Source: JBBTYG01 sp964483045 (GTDB lineage: Bacteria > Patescibacteriota > Minisyncoccia > UBA6257 > 2-01-FULL-56-20). Taken from it: a DNA stretch of 8,054 bases. The position numbers and the translations under genes were made by a program. Below, piece after piece: positions 1 through 6,020 of the stretch. The notes beneath the pieces are model-generated. The model had not been told where the DNA came from, made no database searches, and saw nothing but the letters and a program-made list of their open reading frames with translations. Numbering within the stretch: position 1 is the stretch's first letter; the number at the start of each line of letters is the position of its first letter. Location: the NCBI GenBank assembly GCA_964483045.1, contig CAYZZK010000044.1:1-8054 (forward strand), given 5' to 3'.

Positions 1-791
1 GAAAAACGTGCGCCCCATTCTATGGGCGGTGGAAACTGGCTGATCAATACCAAAGTGTTAAACCCAGCTGATACGATGTTGGGCCTTTCATTGAGCTTGT
101 AGCCAATTACGGGATACTGAAACTCAAACCCATACTTCTCGTTGCGATAGGTTTGCCAAATCGATTCGTGGGACATACTCGGAACATCAGAATTTTTCGT
201 TACTATTGAAATGGCAAAACTATCCTGATTTCTGGCCAACTCTGGTTTTGAGAAAGTAAATAGGTATATCCAGTCACTTGTTTCAAAACCGACTGTTTCT
301 GTTCCTTTTGTATAACTTACGTCTTTGGCAGCATACATTTTTGAAATAATAGAACGCGTTTGATCTCCGAAAACGAGATAATCATTCTTGTTCACTTCGT
401 ACGAACCCGGAGATTGAATCGACAAAACATAAGAAACATCATCCATAACTTTGTCTGTTTCAGTTCGAAGATCTTTTTTCCTTTGCCGACAATCTACTCC
501 GAGAATTACGTTTGGGCCTTGTTCGCCGACAATTAATTGGCCCCAGTCAGCACCAGTTTTTACTACAACGGGCTGGCTTACCTTTATTGCAACTCGAACA
601 CCGCAATTTGGTATTGTGTAATTTTTTTCTACTTCCGAAGCTGGCTTTAGTAGAGCTGACTGAACAACTTGCTGCTGCGCCGGTACTCGGGGCTGCATGG
701 CCAAATAAATTGACGCTCCTCCACCGACAAGCACCGCGGCGGCGATGATGATTAAGGCAACTATAGGAACAAACCCTCGGCGATTGGTCAT
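1..791 (-). CDS. Hypothetical membrane-anchored surface protein, C-terminus cut by the window edge
   Basis: An open frame runs from ATG at 791 down to base 1 with no stop, giving 263 codons; the C-terminus lies outside the window. Residues 7-32 form one strong hydrophobic segment after a short basic N-terminus (MTNRRG), so the protein is probably anchored with its bulk outside the cytoplasm. The hydrophobic run is followed by a Gln/Val/Pro-rich linker. Near residues 220-236 there is a YRNEKYGFEFQYP stretch; the YGFxFxYP signature is common in PsbP-like domains and in many CPR surface proteins with one N-terminal anchor. The start is supported by a TATAGT hexamer six bases upstream of the ATG. 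No catalytic motif is visible and the function is unknown. It lies 44 bp downstream of the next membrane-protein gene and is visibly AT-richer than the genes beyond 1470. Confidence 0.82.
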   Translation of the reverse strand, partial: MTNRRGFVPIVALIIIAAAVLVGGGASIYLAMQPRVPAQQQVVQSALLKPASEVEKNYTIPNCGVRVAIKVSQPVVVKTGADWGQLIVGEQGPNVILGVDCRQRKKDLRTETDKVMDDVSYVLSIQSPGSYEVNKNDYLVFGDQTRSIISKMYAAKDVSYTKGTETVGFETSDWIYLFTFSKPELARNQDSFAISIVTKNSDVPSMSHESIWQTYRNEKYGFEFQYPVIGYKLNERPNIVSAGFNTLVLISQFPPPIEWGARF

Positions 792-797
792 GGACTT

Positions 798-806
798 ACT
801 ATAGCA
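798..806 (-). promoter_or_regulatory. Extended -10 promoter (TGC-TATAGT) with predicted leaderless start
   Basis: On the minus strand TGC-TATAGT lies at 806-798, a TGn-extended -10 element with 5 of 6 matches to TATAAT. Six bases separate it from the ATG at 791, so the expected start of transcription is the A of the start codon. No good -35 is seen, and no Shine-Dalgarno sequence lies at a useful distance. Confidence 0.5.
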
Positions 807-835
807 CTTTTTCTCCACACGCAGACTACTCGAAC

Positions 836-1393
836 TTAATTACAATACTTCTTAATATCCGGGCTGATTATTTTATCGCAACTTCCGACTCTCATATAAC
901 AATAGTCTCTTGCTCCCTCGCTTGGCAGAGTCTCGCATAATGAAGGGTTCTTTGTGTCTACAGCCCGATCGCCGGTTTCATACATTTGTTTCTGAAGTGC
1001 TACATCACGGTTGTATGAAATTACACCGACTATACTAATTAGAGCTATGATAGCAACGGCTATAGCGATCTTTATTACTTTATATTTTTTATACAAAGTT
1101 GGGATTTCAGAATTAGATCCGAGGAATTTGGCGAAGAAAATATCCGTCACAAGACTAAAAATATACAATTCTATTGCCATAGAAATGGGGGCGTAAAAAA
1201 GAGGCAATGCTAAACCTTCATATCCCTCATAATGACTGGGCGATAGGAAATAAAGCACCTTAACAAAGAGAGGATTTAGAAACAAGGCACCGTCTTTTCC
1301 GAGATAAATTCCTACAAGCGGGAAAACAATTCCCAAGACTAAACCAACCAGCATCCACCGAAAAGCGTTAGAAAATATATTTTTCCCGGACAT
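836..1393 (-). CDS. Hypothetical three-segment membrane protein with C-terminal four-cysteine tail
   Basis: This 185-residue protein has three likely membrane segments at about 12-31, 62-86 and 107-126. A short polar tail follows with cysteines at 153, 165, 172 and 184. The tail pattern (SLCETLPSEGARDYCYMRV, then CDKI and a terminal YC) recalls a short repeat I associate with CPR proteins, in which a Cys, an Arg-Asp and a second Cys-Tyr recur; if the tail is outside the cell the cysteines could form disulfides. No enzyme motif is seen and I do not recognise the family. There is no Shine-Dalgarno sequence. Upstream, TATCAA sits six bases before the ATG and a stronger TGT-TACAAT lies at 1436-1428, so either a leaderless or a roughly 28-base-leader transcript is possible. 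Its DNA is AT-richer than the repair gene upstream. Confidence 0.8.
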   Translation of the reverse strand: MSGKNIFSNAFRWMLVGLVLGIVFPLVGIYLGKDGALFLNPLFVKVLYFLSPSHYEGYEGLALPLFYAPISMAIELYIFSLVTDIFFAKFLGSNSEIPTLYKKYKVIKIAIAVAIIALISIVGVISYNRDVALQKQMYETGDRAVDTKNPSLCETLPSEGARDYCYMRVGSCDKIISPDIKKYCN

Positions 1394-1427
1394 TTAAAAT
1401 TGATAATTATTCAGCGTTTATGAGCTG

Positions 1428-1436
1428 ATTGTAACA
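1428..1436 (-). promoter_or_regulatory. Candidate extended -10 (TGT-TACAAT) for the three-segment membrane protein
   Basis: In the 76-base gap between two genes, the minus strand carries TGT-TACAAT at 1436-1428, 5 of 6 to TATAAT with a TG extension. It would start transcription near 1421, about 28 bases before the ATG. A 5-bp hairpin (1411-1415 with 1424-1428) would then lie in the leader. A competing TATCAA at 1405-1400 would give a leaderless message. Confidence 0.35.
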
Positions 1437-1469
1437 TATCTTTGGCTGCCACTTACTGCCCACACTTGA

Positions 1470-2108
1470 TCAAAACAACTTCGGTTGCGGTTTTTTCTTT
1501 TTTTCCGGCATCGCCGGACCAATTGCCTCGACCACAGCCGGCACGTATGTACCTTTGAGTACGCCTTCCAAAATTCCGGGCAGTTTTTTGAAGCTCTCAC
1601 GGAATTGTTCCATAGCCCCCGTGCCGCGGAGCGCAGCGGCAGGATGCAGCATCGGCACCACCACTTTATCAGCGACTTTGAATGCAATCCCCTGATCGCG
1701 CGTGATCTTGGCGAGCGGCAGAAAATAATTCATGGCGAACCGCCCGAGCGGGACAATGATTTTCGGATTTATGATTTCAATCTGCTTCGTGAGATACGGT
1801 TTGTACGCTTCGATTTCTTCCGGCAGAGGATCGCGATTTTCCGGCGGACGGCGCTTCACGATATTTGTGATGTACACTTTTTCACGCTTCCAGCCGATGC
1901 TCGAGATCACTTCGTCGAGAAGTTTACCGCCCCGCCCGACGAAGGGACGGCCCTGCTGATCTTCGTGAAATCCAGGCGCCTCGCCGATGAACATCACGGC
2001 CGCGTTTGGATTTCCTTCGCCAAACACGAGCCGCGCCGGACGAAGCGGGAGAGATTCGTTCGACAAAATTTGCCTTTTTAATTCTTCAAGCAAAACTTGC
2101 TTATCCAT
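1470..2108 (-). CDS. Type-4-like uracil-DNA glycosylase lacking the iron-sulfur cysteines
   Basis: It removes uracil from DNA after cytosine deamination or dUMP incorporation, the first step of base-excision repair. In the 212-residue form starting MDKQVLLEEL, the family motifs appear in order: GEAPG at 42-46, GRPFVGRGG at 53-61 (the Phe that stacks on uracil), NIVKRRPPENRDP at 82-94, and the HPAA motif at 155-158. Family-4 enzymes normally hold a 4Fe-4S cluster on four cysteines: a CxxC near the N-terminus, KCRPP, and one about 16 residues later. Here the protein has no cysteine at all; KCRPP reads KRRPP and the last position is Tyr102. The tail is lysine-rich. The frame extends ten codons further up, to an ATG at 2138, but a perfect TATAAT lies inside that extension exactly six bases before the ATG at 2108, so I favour the shorter start. 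A distinct glycosylase subfamily with changed specificity is possible. Confidence 0.92.
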   Translation of the reverse strand: MDKQVLLEELKRQILSNESLPLRPARLVFGEGNPNAAVMFIGEAPGFHEDQQGRPFVGRGGKLLDEVISSIGWKREKVYITNIVKRRPPENRDPLPEEIEAYKPYLTKQIEIINPKIIVPLGRFAMNYFLPLAKITRDQGIAFKVADKVVVPMLHPAAALRGTGAMEQFRESFKKLPGILEGVLKGTYVPAVVEAIGPAMPEKKKKPQPKLF

Positions 2109-2114
2109 ACTTAA

Positions 2115-2120
2115 ATTATA
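2115..2120 (-). promoter_or_regulatory. Consensus -10 (TATAAT) giving a leaderless glycosylase mRNA
   Basis: A perfect TATAAT on the minus strand at 2120-2115 sits six bases before the ATG at 2108, placing the expected +1 on the start codon. It overlaps the coding sequence of the longer possible start (2138), which argues for the shorter protein. No convincing -35 is visible. Confidence 0.55.
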
Positions 2121-2196
2121 GACCAACAACCGATGCAAAACACCACCCTACTTCATTTTATCCACGATTAAAATTGCGTACGTCTCATAATCTGTT

Positions 2197-2219
2197 TTCA
2201 GGGACCAGAGTCCCTTGAA
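2197..2219 (-). other. Hairpin downstream of tRNA-Arg, possible processing or weak termination signal
   Basis: Bases 2200-2205 (AGGGAC) pair perfectly with 2210-2215 (GTCCCT) around a four-base loop. Three more pairs (2197-2199 with 2217-2219) follow after one bulged base. The hairpin begins 16 bases past the 3' end of the tRNA on the minus strand. It is followed by GAAAAC rather than a U-run, so it is not a canonical intrinsic terminator; it may mark the end or trimming point of the tRNA precursor. Confidence 0.35.
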
Positions 2220-2234
2220 CCGCGCCCTGGTTTG

Positions 2235-2306
2235 TGCCCTCGAGAGGAATTGAACCTCTATCACCTCCTTCGGAGGGAGATATTCTATCCGTTGAACTAC
2301 GAGGGC
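2235..2306 (-). tRNA. tRNA-Arg (anticodon CCG)
   Basis: A full cloverleaf can be folded on the minus strand. The acceptor is GCCCTCG (2306-2300) with CGAGGGC (2242-2236) and discriminator A at 2235. The D-stem is GTTC/GAAT with one G-U pair. The anticodon stem is TCTCC/GGAGG with loop CTCCGAA, giving anticodon CCG (2273-2271), which reads the arginine codon CGG. The variable loop is four bases, and the T-arm is AGAGG-TTCAATT-CCTCT. The gene length is 72 bases with the discriminator. CCA is not encoded (ACAAA follows), so a CCA-adding enzyme is required. It starts 18 bases after the permease stop codon and may be cotranscribed with it. Confidence 0.96.
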
Positions 2307-2324
2307 ATGCGCTTACCCACCAGC

Positions 2325-3461
2325 TTATCCTACGATAAAATAATAAATCTCGTAAATCGCTGCGAGTGCGAAGAGAATGCTCGAAAAAATAAAACCGGCT
2401 TTTGCGGAACCGATCGGCTTCAAAACTTTTATCCCGACAAGGAGGATGACGAGGTATTGGATGCTTACGAAGATGCCGCCCGCGAGACTTAGCACTCCAA
2501 GAAAATTATTAAGGCCGGCGGTAAAAAGCAGAATCGGAACACACACAACCAGCGGGAACACTACGCTCCGTTTCCAGCCGGAATCGCGCACAAGCGAGTT
2601 TTGAATTTCAATGCTCACCGGAAGGTACGAAGTCCATATTGCGAAAATACCGAGTATACCCAGAACGCACACCGCGCACGGGGACGAATCGGAGGCCGAA
2701 AGTCCCGATACGGTGTCGGGCGTGATGCGGGACGCCGATCCCAAAACGCCGCTAACGAACGCGGCATACAGAACCGCAGCAGAAAGAGTCCCGATCGTGA
2801 GTGATTTTACCGCAACGAGAGGCGAGACGTGGGATTTTTTTTCTTCATCGAAGAGCGGCTCAATCGCAGTCCACCCGGCAAGCGAAAAAAGTATCGCCCC
2901 GAACGGCAAGAAGAAATTTTGCGGGACGAAGAACGGCAGATTCGCAAATGAACCACCGACATTTGTAAATCCTTTTATAAAAACGAAGAGAATTGCCGCA
3001 ACTATAAACCATATCCCCGCTGCCTCGAGCCCGGCGAGCCGACGTTCCTTAAAAAAGAGCGGAGCCACGCAAACAAGCCAGAATATAGCGGCGCTTCCCC
3101 CGCGCGGCAGGCCGGGGAAAACAAGGGAAAGAAATCCGCTGCCTAAGGCAAGATATGCGACGAGAGTCAAAAGAAGCCCGATGACGATCGCCCCGAACGA
3201 AACTACGTATCCCGCGGTTCCCAAATATTTTCGAGCGAGTCCCAAAAGCCGGAGATCGCCGCCCGTTTTTTTAAGAACCTCCCAGTAGAGAATATGGACA
3301 GAGGCCACGATAAGCGAAAGAAATATCAAATAAAATACTCCCGCCAAGAGTCCGGCCTGCATAAAAACGTACGGCAGAGAAAAAATTCCGGCGCCGATAG
3401 TAGTCCCCGCCATGACGGAGGCATCAGAAAGACGCACGTTCGGTTTGCTTGTCCCGCTCAT
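2325..3461 (-). CDS. Amino-acid permease, aromatic/APC-type, about 11 membrane segments
   Basis: This 378-residue integral membrane protein probably imports an amino acid by cation symport. The opening VMAGTTIGAGIFSLPYVFMQAG (residues 16-37) matches the glycine-rich unwound first helix of APC-superfamily carriers, where the substrate backbone binds; it is closest in style to the Trp/Tyr (HAAAP) and AA_trans families. Hydrophobic segments fall near 14-34, 37-57, 84-107, 122-138, 145-163, 184-202, 221-240, 263-282, 298-315, 320-345 and 353-375. The GWTAIEPLFDEEKK stretch (196-209) also fits this group. Exact substrate cannot be read from the sequence; CPR cells generally depend on imported amino acids. 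Its ATG overlaps the stop of the upstream EF-Tu-like gene as ATGA, implying translational coupling, and no separate ribosome site is visible. The tRNA-Arg gene follows 18 bases after its stop. Confidence 0.85.
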   Translation of the reverse strand: MSGTSKPNVRLSDASVMAGTTIGAGIFSLPYVFMQAGLLAGVFYLIFLSLIVASVHILYWEVLKKTGGDLRLLGLARKYLGTAGYVVSFGAIVIGLLLTLVAYLALGSGFLSLVFPGLPRGGSAAIFWLVCVAPLFFKERRLAGLEAAGIWFIVAAILFVFIKGFTNVGGSFANLPFFVPQNFFLPFGAILFSLAGWTAIEPLFDEEKKSHVSPLVAVKSLTIGTLSAAVLYAAFVSGVLGSASRITPDTVSGLSASDSSPCAVCVLGILGIFAIWTSYLPVSIEIQNSLVRDSGWKRSVVFPLVVCVPILLFTAGLNNFLGVLSLAGGIFVSIQYLVILLVGIKVLKPIGSAKAGFIFSSILFALAAIYEIYYFIVG

Positions 3462-3778
3462 TCCGAAAGATACACGTCGTCTCCTTCCCGTACGCGTTTT
3501 TTGACCTTAATGCCGACCTGCTGGCCTTTTTTCGCGGATGCGACCGGCGCATGGTTGAACTGCATCGATTGCACAGTTTCCGTGAAGTCCGTCGTGGCGC
3601 CGCTGAATCTTAGAGCAGCTCCGGTTTTCACCGTTGTTTTGAATTTCACGATTGCAACGCCGATGTTGCCATAAAAATGAGTAACGACCCCAATCGGTTT
3701 TGGCTTTTTAACTTTCTGGGGCTTCGAAATTTTCCGCGGAGAGGACGGTTTTTTCTTTTTAGAAGACGCTTTGGGCAT
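3458..3778 (-). CDS. Small EF-Tu domain-II-like protein with basic N-terminal tail
   Basis: The protein has 106 residues. Residues 1-28 are a Lys/Ser/Pro-rich, probably disordered tail. Residues 29-105 form a compact beta-barrel-type sequence: KPIGVVTHFYGNIGVAIVK, then a hydrophobic-glycine pattern, ATTDFTETVQSMQFNH (61-76), and KKGQQVGIKVKKRVREGDDVY. This matches stand-alone 'translation elongation factor-like' proteins, related to domain II of EF-Tu and to the C-terminal barrel found on U32 peptidases. There is no GTPase domain here, so it is not a translation factor itself. The basic tail suggests nucleic-acid or ribosome binding, which is inference. It overlaps the permease start by four bases and begins 44 bases after the SLOG gene. 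The DNA before the ATG is AT-rich (TTTATATACT), without a clear -10 at the spacing used by its neighbours; it may be cotranscribed with the SLOG gene. Confidence 0.75.
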   Translation of the reverse strand: MPKASSKKKKPSSPRKISKPQKVKKPKPIGVVTHFYGNIGVAIVKFKTTVKTGAALRFSGATTDFTETVQSMQFNHAPVASAKKGQQVGIKVKKRVREGDDVYLSE

Positions 3779-3822
3779 GTAGTATATAAAAATAGTGACG
3801 ACCTTTACTCGGTCTGCATCTT

Positions 3823-4410
3823 TTATATTCCTTTTTCCGCTTTTTGTATGAGAGCGATGATTCCATCGAGAAGCTTGCTGGGATCGGATTCAAATATAAC
3901 TCCCGCGCCCAACCCCCGGCCCGCCGTCTTCAAGATTTCCGGATACATGTCGCTTAGCCCTCCCGTGCCGGTCAACACCCCCTGGGGCTTTCTATCCTCA
4001 AAAGCGATTGTGAATTCATTGAGCGTGCCGATTCTGCCCGCAATGGTGATGACCGCATCCGCAGAGCGAGTAAGGAGCAAATTCCTGCCGGCGTAATCAA
4101 ATCCTGTGTAGACGATGAGATCGTGAAAATCCACGGGAAGGCGATATGATTTTATGTGCGCAAGCTTGGACGCCGCAGGCGAAAGACCGATTACAATGCC
4201 GCCGGCTTCCTTCGCGCCCTTCGCGCTCCAAAACGGAATGCCAGTCGTCGCGCCCGTCACGAGGACGATATTGTGCTCGGCAATAAGCTTCCCCATTTCG
4301 TATGCCTTTTCCGTTGTGCCTTCCGGGCAATGGCTCGTATCCGCGGAACCCGAAACGCAAATTTTGTATTTGAGGTGATACGTATCGTCGTATTTTGGGG
4401 TTTTAATCAT
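3823..4410 (-). CDS. SLOG/LOG-like Rossmann-fold nucleotide-binding protein
   Basis: This 195-residue cytosolic protein has the Rossmann layout of the SLOG superfamily (LOG phosphoribohydrolases, TIGR00725-type and DprA-like proteins). An N-terminal strand KYKICVSGSAD (14-24) is followed by TGATTGIPFWSAKGAKEAGG (52-71), the glycine-rich nucleotide loop, then GLSP (75-78). YAGRNLLLTRSADAVITIAG (106-125) and GRIGTLNEFTIAFEDRKP (125-142) come next. In LOG enzymes the last region reads PGGxGTxxE; here it is IAGRIGTLNE, keeping Gly-Thr and the Glu (132) but replacing one loop Gly by Arg. Arg109 sits where the family has its conserved Arg. It may hydrolyse or sense a nucleotide; cytokinin-type activity should not be assumed. 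Length is normal for the family. A TGT-TATAAT promoter lies seven bases before the ATG and no Shine-Dalgarno sequence is seen. Confidence 0.78.
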   Translation of the reverse strand: MIKTPKYDDTYHLKYKICVSGSADTSHCPEGTTEKAYEMGKLIAEHNIVLVTGATTGIPFWSAKGAKEAGGIVIGLSPAASKLAHIKSYRLPVDFHDLIVYTGFDYAGRNLLLTRSADAVITIAGRIGTLNEFTIAFEDRKPQGVLTGTGGLSDMYPEILKTAGRGLGAGVIFESDPSKLLDGIIALIQKAEKGI

Positions 4411-4417
4411 GTGTTAA

Positions 4418-4426
4418 ATTATAACA
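4418..4426 (-). promoter_or_regulatory. Extended consensus -10 (TGT-TATAAT), near-leaderless, for the SLOG gene
   Basis: The minus strand reads TGT-TATAAT at 4426-4418, then seven bases, then the ATG at 4410. Both the perfect -10 and the TG extension are present, so a -35 may be unnecessary and none is apparent. The expected start of transcription is at or one base before the start codon. Confidence 0.6.
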
Positions 4427-4452
4427 GAATGGAAAACTACTTGGGACTATGA

Positions 4453-4475
4453 CTCTCGATCTACGGGCTCGAGAG
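4453..4475 (-). terminator. Seven-bp hairpin after the RNase gene, weak terminator candidate
   Basis: CTCTCGA (4453-4459) pairs perfectly with TCGAGAG (4469-4475) around a nine-base loop. It lies 27 bases past the stop of the beta-CASP RNase gene and upstream of the SLOG promoter. There is no U-run on either strand, so it may protect a 3' end or act weakly rather than terminate cleanly. Confidence 0.3.
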
Positions 4476-4502
4476 CATAACTTGGCTTCGTAATTCCAAT
4501 TG

Positions 4503-5864
4503 TCACAGTTCGACTGTTTCGCCGGGCTTGGCGGGTTCAACCGGTATCGCAAACTCATCTCTGATTTTCTGCGCGAGAGCCGCGCTCGACTCCGGTTCTC
4601 CGTGCACAAGATACACCTTCTTGAGCGTTCCCCGCATGCGGCTAAGCCAGTCCAAAAGCCGCGGCTGGTCGGCATGCGCGGAGTAACCGGGAATGACCAC
4701 TTTTTTGCAGCGCACCGGAACGAGCTCCCCCATTATTTTTACCTCGGACGCTCCATCCATAATCTGCCTTCCGAGCGAGCCGACCGATTGGAAACCAACG
4801 AACAAAATCGTGCTTTTCGGATCCGGAAGATATCGTATCTCGTGGTGCAAAATTCTGCCGCCCTGGGACATTCCCGAGCCGGCAATAATGATCTTCGGCT
4901 GCGGCACTTTATTTATTTCTTTTGATTCTTCCGTCGTCAAGGTAAGATGGAGCCCCGGGAAATTTAAAATGTCCTCGCCGGAACGGACGATCGAAAGAGT
5001 TTCTTTGTTGAAATACGTTTCATATTTTTTATACACAGCCGTGAGCTTTATCGCGAGAGGGCTGTCGATAAAAACCGGAACTCTCGGCACGCGCCCCTCC
5101 TCGAAAAGCTGGTTCAAGTGATACAGCAATTCCTGCGTCCGCTCCATGGCGAATGCCGGGATAAGCAGCGTTCCGCCGGCCTTTACCGCGTCTTCGATTA
5201 CATCCTCGAGCATTTCGCGGCGCTTATCCACGTTTTCGTGAATCCGGTTGCCATATGTAGATTCCAAAACGCAATAGTCAACGGGAAAGTTTACCATTTC
5301 CGTCGGCTGAATGATCGGCGCGGGATAATTTCCAAGATCGCCGGAAAAAACGAAGGTTTTCCCTTCGGCGAAAATTTTGAGAAACGCGGAGCCGAGAATG
5401 TGCCCCGCATCCAGAAGCTCAACCTCGAAATTACCGACCGTCACTTGGCCGTGATAGTCCAGCCCCTCCCAAAGCTTCATCAGCTCTTCGACATCCAAAA
5501 CGGTGTAGAGCGGGGGCTTCCCTTCCCGCTCCGCTTCCTTTCGCAGCACGTGCTCCGAATCGAGAAGCATGAGCTCGGCGAAATCTCGAGTGGCGGGCGT
5601 CGAGTAAATCTTACCGCGAAAACCGTCTTTCACGAGTTTTGGCAACCGGCCGGTATGGTCCAGATGCGCGTGAGTTACAAAAACCGCCAGAATGCTTTTG
5701 GGATCGTAGGGAAACGATTCGAAATTTTGGCGTTCGGCATAGTGGCCGCCCTGATGGAGGCCGCAGTCAACTAGAATTCTTGACTCTTCACCGCTGACTT
5801 TTGACTCAAGCAGATAATTCGACCCGGTTACTTCACCGGCAGCGCCGTAAAATGTAAGTTTCAT
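4503..5864 (-). CDS. Beta-CASP metallo-beta-lactamase-fold ribonuclease (CPSF73-like)
   Basis: This 453-residue predicted zinc-dependent RNase has all diagnostic motifs. The metallo-beta-lactamase part shows HAHLDH at 65-70, the third-motif His155 in DAGHILGSA, and Asp176 in FSGDLG. The beta-CASP insert and C-terminal part show Glu201 in LESTYGNR (motif A), His397 in YSAHAD (motif B) and His421 in LVHGE (motif C). A histidine in motif C marks RNA-acting members, as opposed to the valine of DNA-acting ones. The order and spacing resemble CPSF73/YSH1 and the bacterial single-chain homologues of similar length; there is no KH domain and no RNase J C-terminal domain. The likely role is endo- or exonucleolytic mRNA or precursor processing in the cytosol. 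The start MKLTFYGAAGEVTGS is the usual N-terminus and lies six bases after TATACT. It appears to be a single-gene transcription unit. Confidence 0.93.
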   Translation of the reverse strand: MKLTFYGAAGEVTGSNYLLESKVSGEESRILVDCGLHQGGHYAERQNFESFPYDPKSILAVFVTHAHLDHTGRLPKLVKDGFRGKIYSTPATRDFAELMLLDSEHVLRKEAEREGKPPLYTVLDVEELMKLWEGLDYHGQVTVGNFEVELLDAGHILGSAFLKIFAEGKTFVFSGDLGNYPAPIIQPTEMVNFPVDYCVLESTYGNRIHENVDKRREMLEDVIEDAVKAGGTLLIPAFAMERTQELLYHLNQLFEEGRVPRVPVFIDSPLAIKLTAVYKKYETYFNKETLSIVRSGEDILNFPGLHLTLTTEESKEINKVPQPKIIIAGSGMSQGGRILHHEIRYLPDPKSTILFVGFQSVGSLGRQIMDGASEVKIMGELVPVRCKKVVIPGYSAHADQPRLLDWLSRMRGTLKKVYLVHGEPESSAALAQKIRDEFAIPVEPAKPGETVEL

Positions 5865-5866
5865 AT

Positions 5867-5900
5867 AAATAGTATATAGAAAATAGTATATAGAAAATAG
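5867..5900. repeat. 14-bp tandem repeat, 2.4 copies, duplicating a -10 element
   Basis: The plus-strand unit AAATAGTATATAGA occurs at 5867-5880 and 5881-5894 and is followed by a partial AAATAG. On the minus strand each full copy carries TATACT, so the -10 element of the RNase gene is present twice at 14-base spacing. Slippage or local duplication is the likely origin. Confidence 0.8.
5871..5876 (-). promoter_or_regulatory. -10 element (TATACT) giving a leaderless RNase mRNA
   Basis: TATACT at 5876-5871 on the minus strand is six bases before the ATG at 5864, the same spacing as at 791 and 2108. A second TATACT lies 14 bases upstream (5890-5885) within the tandem repeat and would give a leader of about 14 bases. 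No -35 consensus is clear. Confidence 0.5.
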
Positions 5901-5982
5901 AGCGTATCCTTCGACAAGCTGAGGCCTTCGGCTCTCCGGCTTGGCTCGAGAGACGTTTTCACTTGAAGCGAACGAAAATTAT

Positions 5983-6020
5983 AAAGAGACCTTTATGGGG
6001 TCTCTTTGTTTTTGTTGTTA
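5983..6020 (+). terminator. Intrinsic terminator, stronger on the plus strand, possibly bidirectional
   Basis: AAAGAGACC (5983-5991) pairs perfectly with GGTCTCTTT (5999-6007) around a seven-base loop and is followed on the plus strand by GTTTTTGTTGTT. Read on the minus strand, the stem ends in UUU and continues AUAAUUUU, so it could also end a leftward transcript. No plus-strand gene precedes it in the window, which makes the minus-strand reading, or an unannotated short plus RNA, worth considering. Confidence 0.65.

Noticed and set aside
512..748. A 78-codon plus-strand open frame near the left edge
   Set aside because: It lies opposite the membrane-anchored protein, whose frame has an anchor, a YGFxFxYP signature and a promoter.
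1485..2081. A 198-codon plus-strand open frame opposite the glycosylase gene
   Set aside because: Antisense shadow of a well-supported gene; no independent motif.
2200..2220. GGTTCAAGGGAC on the minus strand, resembling a tRNA T-arm
   Set aside because: No acceptor, D or anticodon stems fit around it; the bases form a simple hairpin instead.
2611..3288. A 225-codon plus-strand open frame opposite the permease
   Set aside because: Antisense shadow; basic, low-complexity translation typical of the reverse of a membrane protein.
3797..3815. GACC/GGTC hairpin after the SLOG gene followed by TATTTTTATAT on the minus strand
   Set aside because: Only four base pairs with a seven-base loop; too weak to call a terminator, and the T-rich stretch more likely belongs to the next promoter.
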